Positions 6,395-8,203 of a stretch of DNA of 8,203 bases are shown here, piece after piece; position 1 is the first letter of the stretch, and every line of letters starts with the position of its first letter. Source of the stretch: Thiobacillus sp. (lineage in GTDB: Bacteria > Pseudomonadota > Gammaproteobacteria > Burkholderiales > Thiobacillaceae); the NCBI RefSeq assembly GCF_024708915.1, contig NZ_JANJXQ010000254.1:1-8203 (forward strand). The letters are read 5' to 3'. The notes beneath the pieces are model-generated. The model made no database searches and was not told the DNA's origin. It saw only the letters and a program-made list of their open reading frames with translations. The translations under genes were made by a program, and so were the position numbers.

Positions 6395-6960
6395 CAATCC
6401 GTTTTTTGCATGGCCTCGCGGATCACCCGGAAGATTTCCCGGAAGGCCTTGGGCGGCTTGTTGCGCGCGGCCTCGTCGCGCGCATTGCGGATCAGCTGCC
6501 GCAGATGCGTGGCATCGGTATCCGGATGCTTGTCGAGAAACAGCGTCAGCGCCTCGTTGTCGGCGATGAGCTTCTCGCGCCATTTCTCGGCCTGGTGCAG
6601 CCTGGCGTTTTCCGCCGCGGACACGCCGTTGAAGGCGTCGATCTGCGCCTGGATCGGCGCCGGGTCGACTGCCCGCATCAGTTTGCCGATGTATTGTTTT
6701 TGCCGCCGCAACGCGCCGTTCTGGGTGATCTTGCGGCAGGCGGCCACCGCCTCGCGCAGTTCTTCCGGCAGTTCGATGCGCTTGAACTGCGCGTCGGGCA
6801 GCTTGACCAGGATTTCACCCAGCACCTGCAGGGCTTCGACTTCGCGTTTCTTGTGGCTCTTGCTGGGGCCGTCGTAGACATCGTCGGGGTCGAATTCCAG
6901 TTCGGCATCGGGGTCGATCAGGCGCACGGTGGGGCTTTCGGTTGCTGTTATTATCGTCAT
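6394..6960 (-). CDS. darP: Ribosome biogenesis factor DarP (YjgA, DUF615)
   Basis: This 188-residue cytoplasmic protein matches E. coli YjgA/DarP, which binds late 50S precursors and helps peptidyl-transferase-centre maturation. The N-terminus is acidic (15-30, DPDAELEFDPDDVYD), then comes the conserved PSKSHKKREVEALQVLGE segment (32-49, like SKSEIKRDAEELKRLG in E. coli). Family marks follow: LREAVAACRKI, RRQKQYIGKLMR (85-96), LHQAEKWREKLI, HLRQLIRNARDEAARNKPPKAFREIFRVIRE (152-182). The length is close to that of the E. coli protein (183). The ATG at 6960 gives a full family-length protein, although only a weak ribosome site precedes it. It is the first gene of a minus-strand run with the DUF748 gene, separated by 102 bases that carry a palindrome. 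It is divergent from pmbA, a neighbour relationship often seen in betaproteobacteria. Confidence 0.95.
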   Translation of the reverse strand: MTIITATESPTVRLIDPDAELEFDPDDVYDGPSKSHKKREVEALQVLGEILVKLPDAQFKRIELPEELREAVAACRKITQNGALRRQKQYIGKLMRAVDPAPIQAQIDAFNGVSAAENARLHQAEKWREKLIADNEALTLFLDKHPDTDATHLRQLIRNARDEAARNKPPKAFREIFRVIREAMQKTD

Positions 6961-7019
6961 TGTAGTTTCAGCCCATACAAAACGTATTCGCGCCCCCCAC
7001 TTCCTTTGTAAATTCCGAC
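6961..7019. promoter_or_regulatory. Divergent darP/pmbA promoter region
   Basis: Only 59 bases lie between the two start codons, and this stretch is A/T-richer than the coding sequence around it. On the minus strand TTTACA (7012-7007) is a good -35 candidate, but no good -10 follows at the usual distance (GAATAC at 6989-6984 is weak). On the plus strand TTGTAG (6960-6965) with CGTATT (6983-6988, 17-base spacer) is one option and TGTAAA (7007-7012) another. Neither gene has a strong Shine-Dalgarno sequence here. The function as a promoter region is inferred from gene orientation. Confidence 0.4.
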
Positions 7020-8203
7020 ATGCCCCGCTCCCAATTCAGCTATACCCGCGACCAGCTCATGGCCCTGTCCCGGATCGTCATCGAACATGCAGCCAAACAG
7101 GGCGCCACCGCCGCCGACACCGAGATTTCCGAAGGCGTCGGCCAGAACGTCAGCGTGCGCCAGGGCGAAATCGAGACCATCGAATACAACAAGGACAAGG
7201 GTGCCGGCGTCACCGTCTATATCGGCCAGCGGCGCGGCCATGCCTCGACCTCGGACCTGTCGGAAGCGGCACTGAAAAGCGCGGTGGAAAAGGCACTGAC
7301 CATCGCCCGCTATACCGCCGAGGACGAAGCGGCCGGCCTGCCCGACGCCGACCGGCTGGCGAAGGATGTGCCCGACCTCGACCTCTACCATCCGTGGGCG
7401 CTCAGCGTGGAAGAGGCAGCCGAACGCGCCCGCGCCTGCGAGGCTGCGGCGCTGGCGGTGGACAAGCGGCTGACCAACTCGGAAGGCGCCGGCGTCAGCC
7501 TGCACACCTCGCAGTTCATCTATGCCAACAGCCTCGGCTTCTGCAACGGCTACGCCGGTTCGCGCCACGGCATGTCGGTCGCGGTGATCGGCGAGGACAA
7601 GGGCGCGATGCAGCGCGATTACTGGTACACCAGCGCGCGCAATGCCGCCGAACTGGACTCTGCCGAAAGCGTCGGCCGCATTGCCGGCACCCGCACCGTG
7701 CGCCGGCTGAACGGCCGCAAGCTCGACACCCGCACCTGTCCGGTGCTGTTCGAGGCGCAAATCGCCACCGGCCTGATCGGCAACTTCGTCGCCGCCGTCT
7801 CCGGCGGCAGCCTCTACCGCAAGTCGTCGTTCCTGCTCGACAGCCTCGGCAAGCCGGTGTTCGCGCCGCTGGTGAGCATCCGCGAGCAGCCCTTCATTCC
7901 CGGCGGCCTCGGCAGCGCGCCGTTCGACAGCGAAGGTGTCGCCTGCATGGATCGCGACGTGGTCAGGGACGGCGTGCTGCAGGGCTATTTCCTGTCGAGC
8001 TACTCGGCGAAGAAGCTCGGCATGAAGACCACCGGCAACGCCGGCGGCAGCCACAACCTCATCGTCACGCCCGGCGAGCATGACCTCGACGGTTTGCTCA
8101 AACAAATGGGCACCGGGCTGTTGGTCACCGAACTGCTCGGCCACGGCGCCAACATGGTCACCGGCGACTACTCGCGCGGCGCCGCCGGCTTCTGGGTGGA
8201 GAA
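7020..8203 (+). CDS. pmbA: TldE/PmbA metalloprotease subunit, 3' end cut by window
   Basis: From ATG 7020 the frame is open to the window end, giving 394 codons of a protein that is 450 residues in E. coli. PmbA/TldE pairs with TldD to form a cytoplasmic protease that degrades unfolded peptides and matures some modified peptides such as microcin B17, and affects CcdA antitoxin. Family marks: VSVRQGEIETIEYNKDKGAGVTVY (44-67), the FEAQIATGLIGNFVAAVSGGSLYRKSSF stretch (244-271), EGVACMDRDVVRDGVLQGYFLSSYSAKKLGM (305-335), TTGNAGGSHNL (337-347) and LLVTELLGHGANMVTGDYSRGAAGFWVE (367-394). Where TldD has its zinc motif HEAVGHG, this protein has FEAQIATG, so it is the non-zinc TldE partner and not TldD. 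Only the last 50 or so residues should be missing. It is divergent from darP. No clear Shine-Dalgarno sequence precedes the start. Confidence 0.96.
   Translation, partial: MPRSQFSYTRDQLMALSRIVIEHAAKQGATAADTEISEGVGQNVSVRQGEIETIEYNKDKGAGVTVYIGQRRGHASTSDLSEAALKSAVEKALTIARYTAEDEAAGLPDADRLAKDVPDLDLYHPWALSVEEAAERARACEAAALAVDKRLTNSEGAGVSLHTSQFIYANSLGFCNGYAGSRHGMSVAVIGEDKGAMQRDYWYTSARNAAELDSAESVGRIAGTRTVRRLNGRKLDTRTCPVLFEAQIATGLIGNFVAAVSGGSLYRKSSFLLDSLGKPVFAPLVSIREQPFIPGGLGSAPFDSEGVACMDRDVVRDGVLQGYFLSSYSAKKLGMKTTGNAGGSHNLIVTPGEHDLDGLLKQMGTGLLVTELLGHGANMVTGDYSRGAAGFWVE

Noticed and set aside
3082..7011. A 1309-codon open frame on the plus strand, antisense to the DUF748 gene and darP
   Set aside because: It is a codon-phase shadow of GC-rich genes: the product is Arg/Gln/Asp-rich without domains, and the minus strand carries recognisable families throughout. 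It also runs through the intergenic palindrome.
6957..8144. A 395-codon minus-strand frame opposite pmbA, and a 384-codon plus frame (6929-8083) in another phase
   Set aside because: Both overlap the full, well-conserved pmbA frame; their products are low-complexity Arg/Ala/Gly-rich sequences with no recognisable motif.
1..8203. tRNA, rRNA, insertion sequence, integrase, toxin-antitoxin or defence genes
   Set aside because: I looked for these and saw no supporting motif; nearly all of the window is taken up by the genes listed.

Overview
The window is ordinary-looking chromosome from a GC-rich proteobacterium. The gene set (a MogA, an EI24 membrane protein, a DUF748 giant, DarP/YjgA and PmbA/TldE) and the protein sequences look most like a betaproteobacterium, perhaps of the Nitrosomonadales/Thiobacillus type. 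That placement is inference from resemblance only. Coding density is very high. I see no tRNA, rRNA, CRISPR array, insertion sequence or phage gene.

Layout, left to right. (1) A minus-strand pair: a secreted thioredoxin-fold protein (197-688) followed by the first 66 codons of another exported protein that resembles BNR/sialidase-type beta-propellers (1-200, cut by the window edge). (2) A 73-bp divergent gap. (3) A plus-strand pair: mog (762-1316), the molybdopterin adenylyltransferase of molybdenum cofactor synthesis, and an EI24-family membrane protein (1313-2035). (4) A minus-strand run reading from 6960 down to 2024: darP/yjgA (ribosome assembly factor), a 1156-residue DUF748/AsmA-like envelope protein, and a membrane-anchored protein with a metzincin-type zinc signature. 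(5) A 59-bp divergent gap. (6) pmbA/tldE on the plus strand, open to the window end.

Three neighbouring gene pairs overlap by four bases (GTGA or ATGA), and each downstream gene lacks a clear Shine-Dalgarno sequence, so translational coupling is likely. The plus and minus runs meet tail to tail with a 12-base overlap. That overlap lies inside a 40-base inverted repeat that holds both stop codons and gives the two unrelated proteins nearly the same C-terminal tail. A second long imperfect palindrome separates darP from the DUF748 gene.

The least described parts are the HELLHxxGxxD protein, the modular DUF748 protein it is coupled to, and the coding palindrome at the convergent junction. I found no clear evidence of a new defence or mobile system. 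The best candidate for something new is the coupled DUF748 plus putative metallopeptidase pair.
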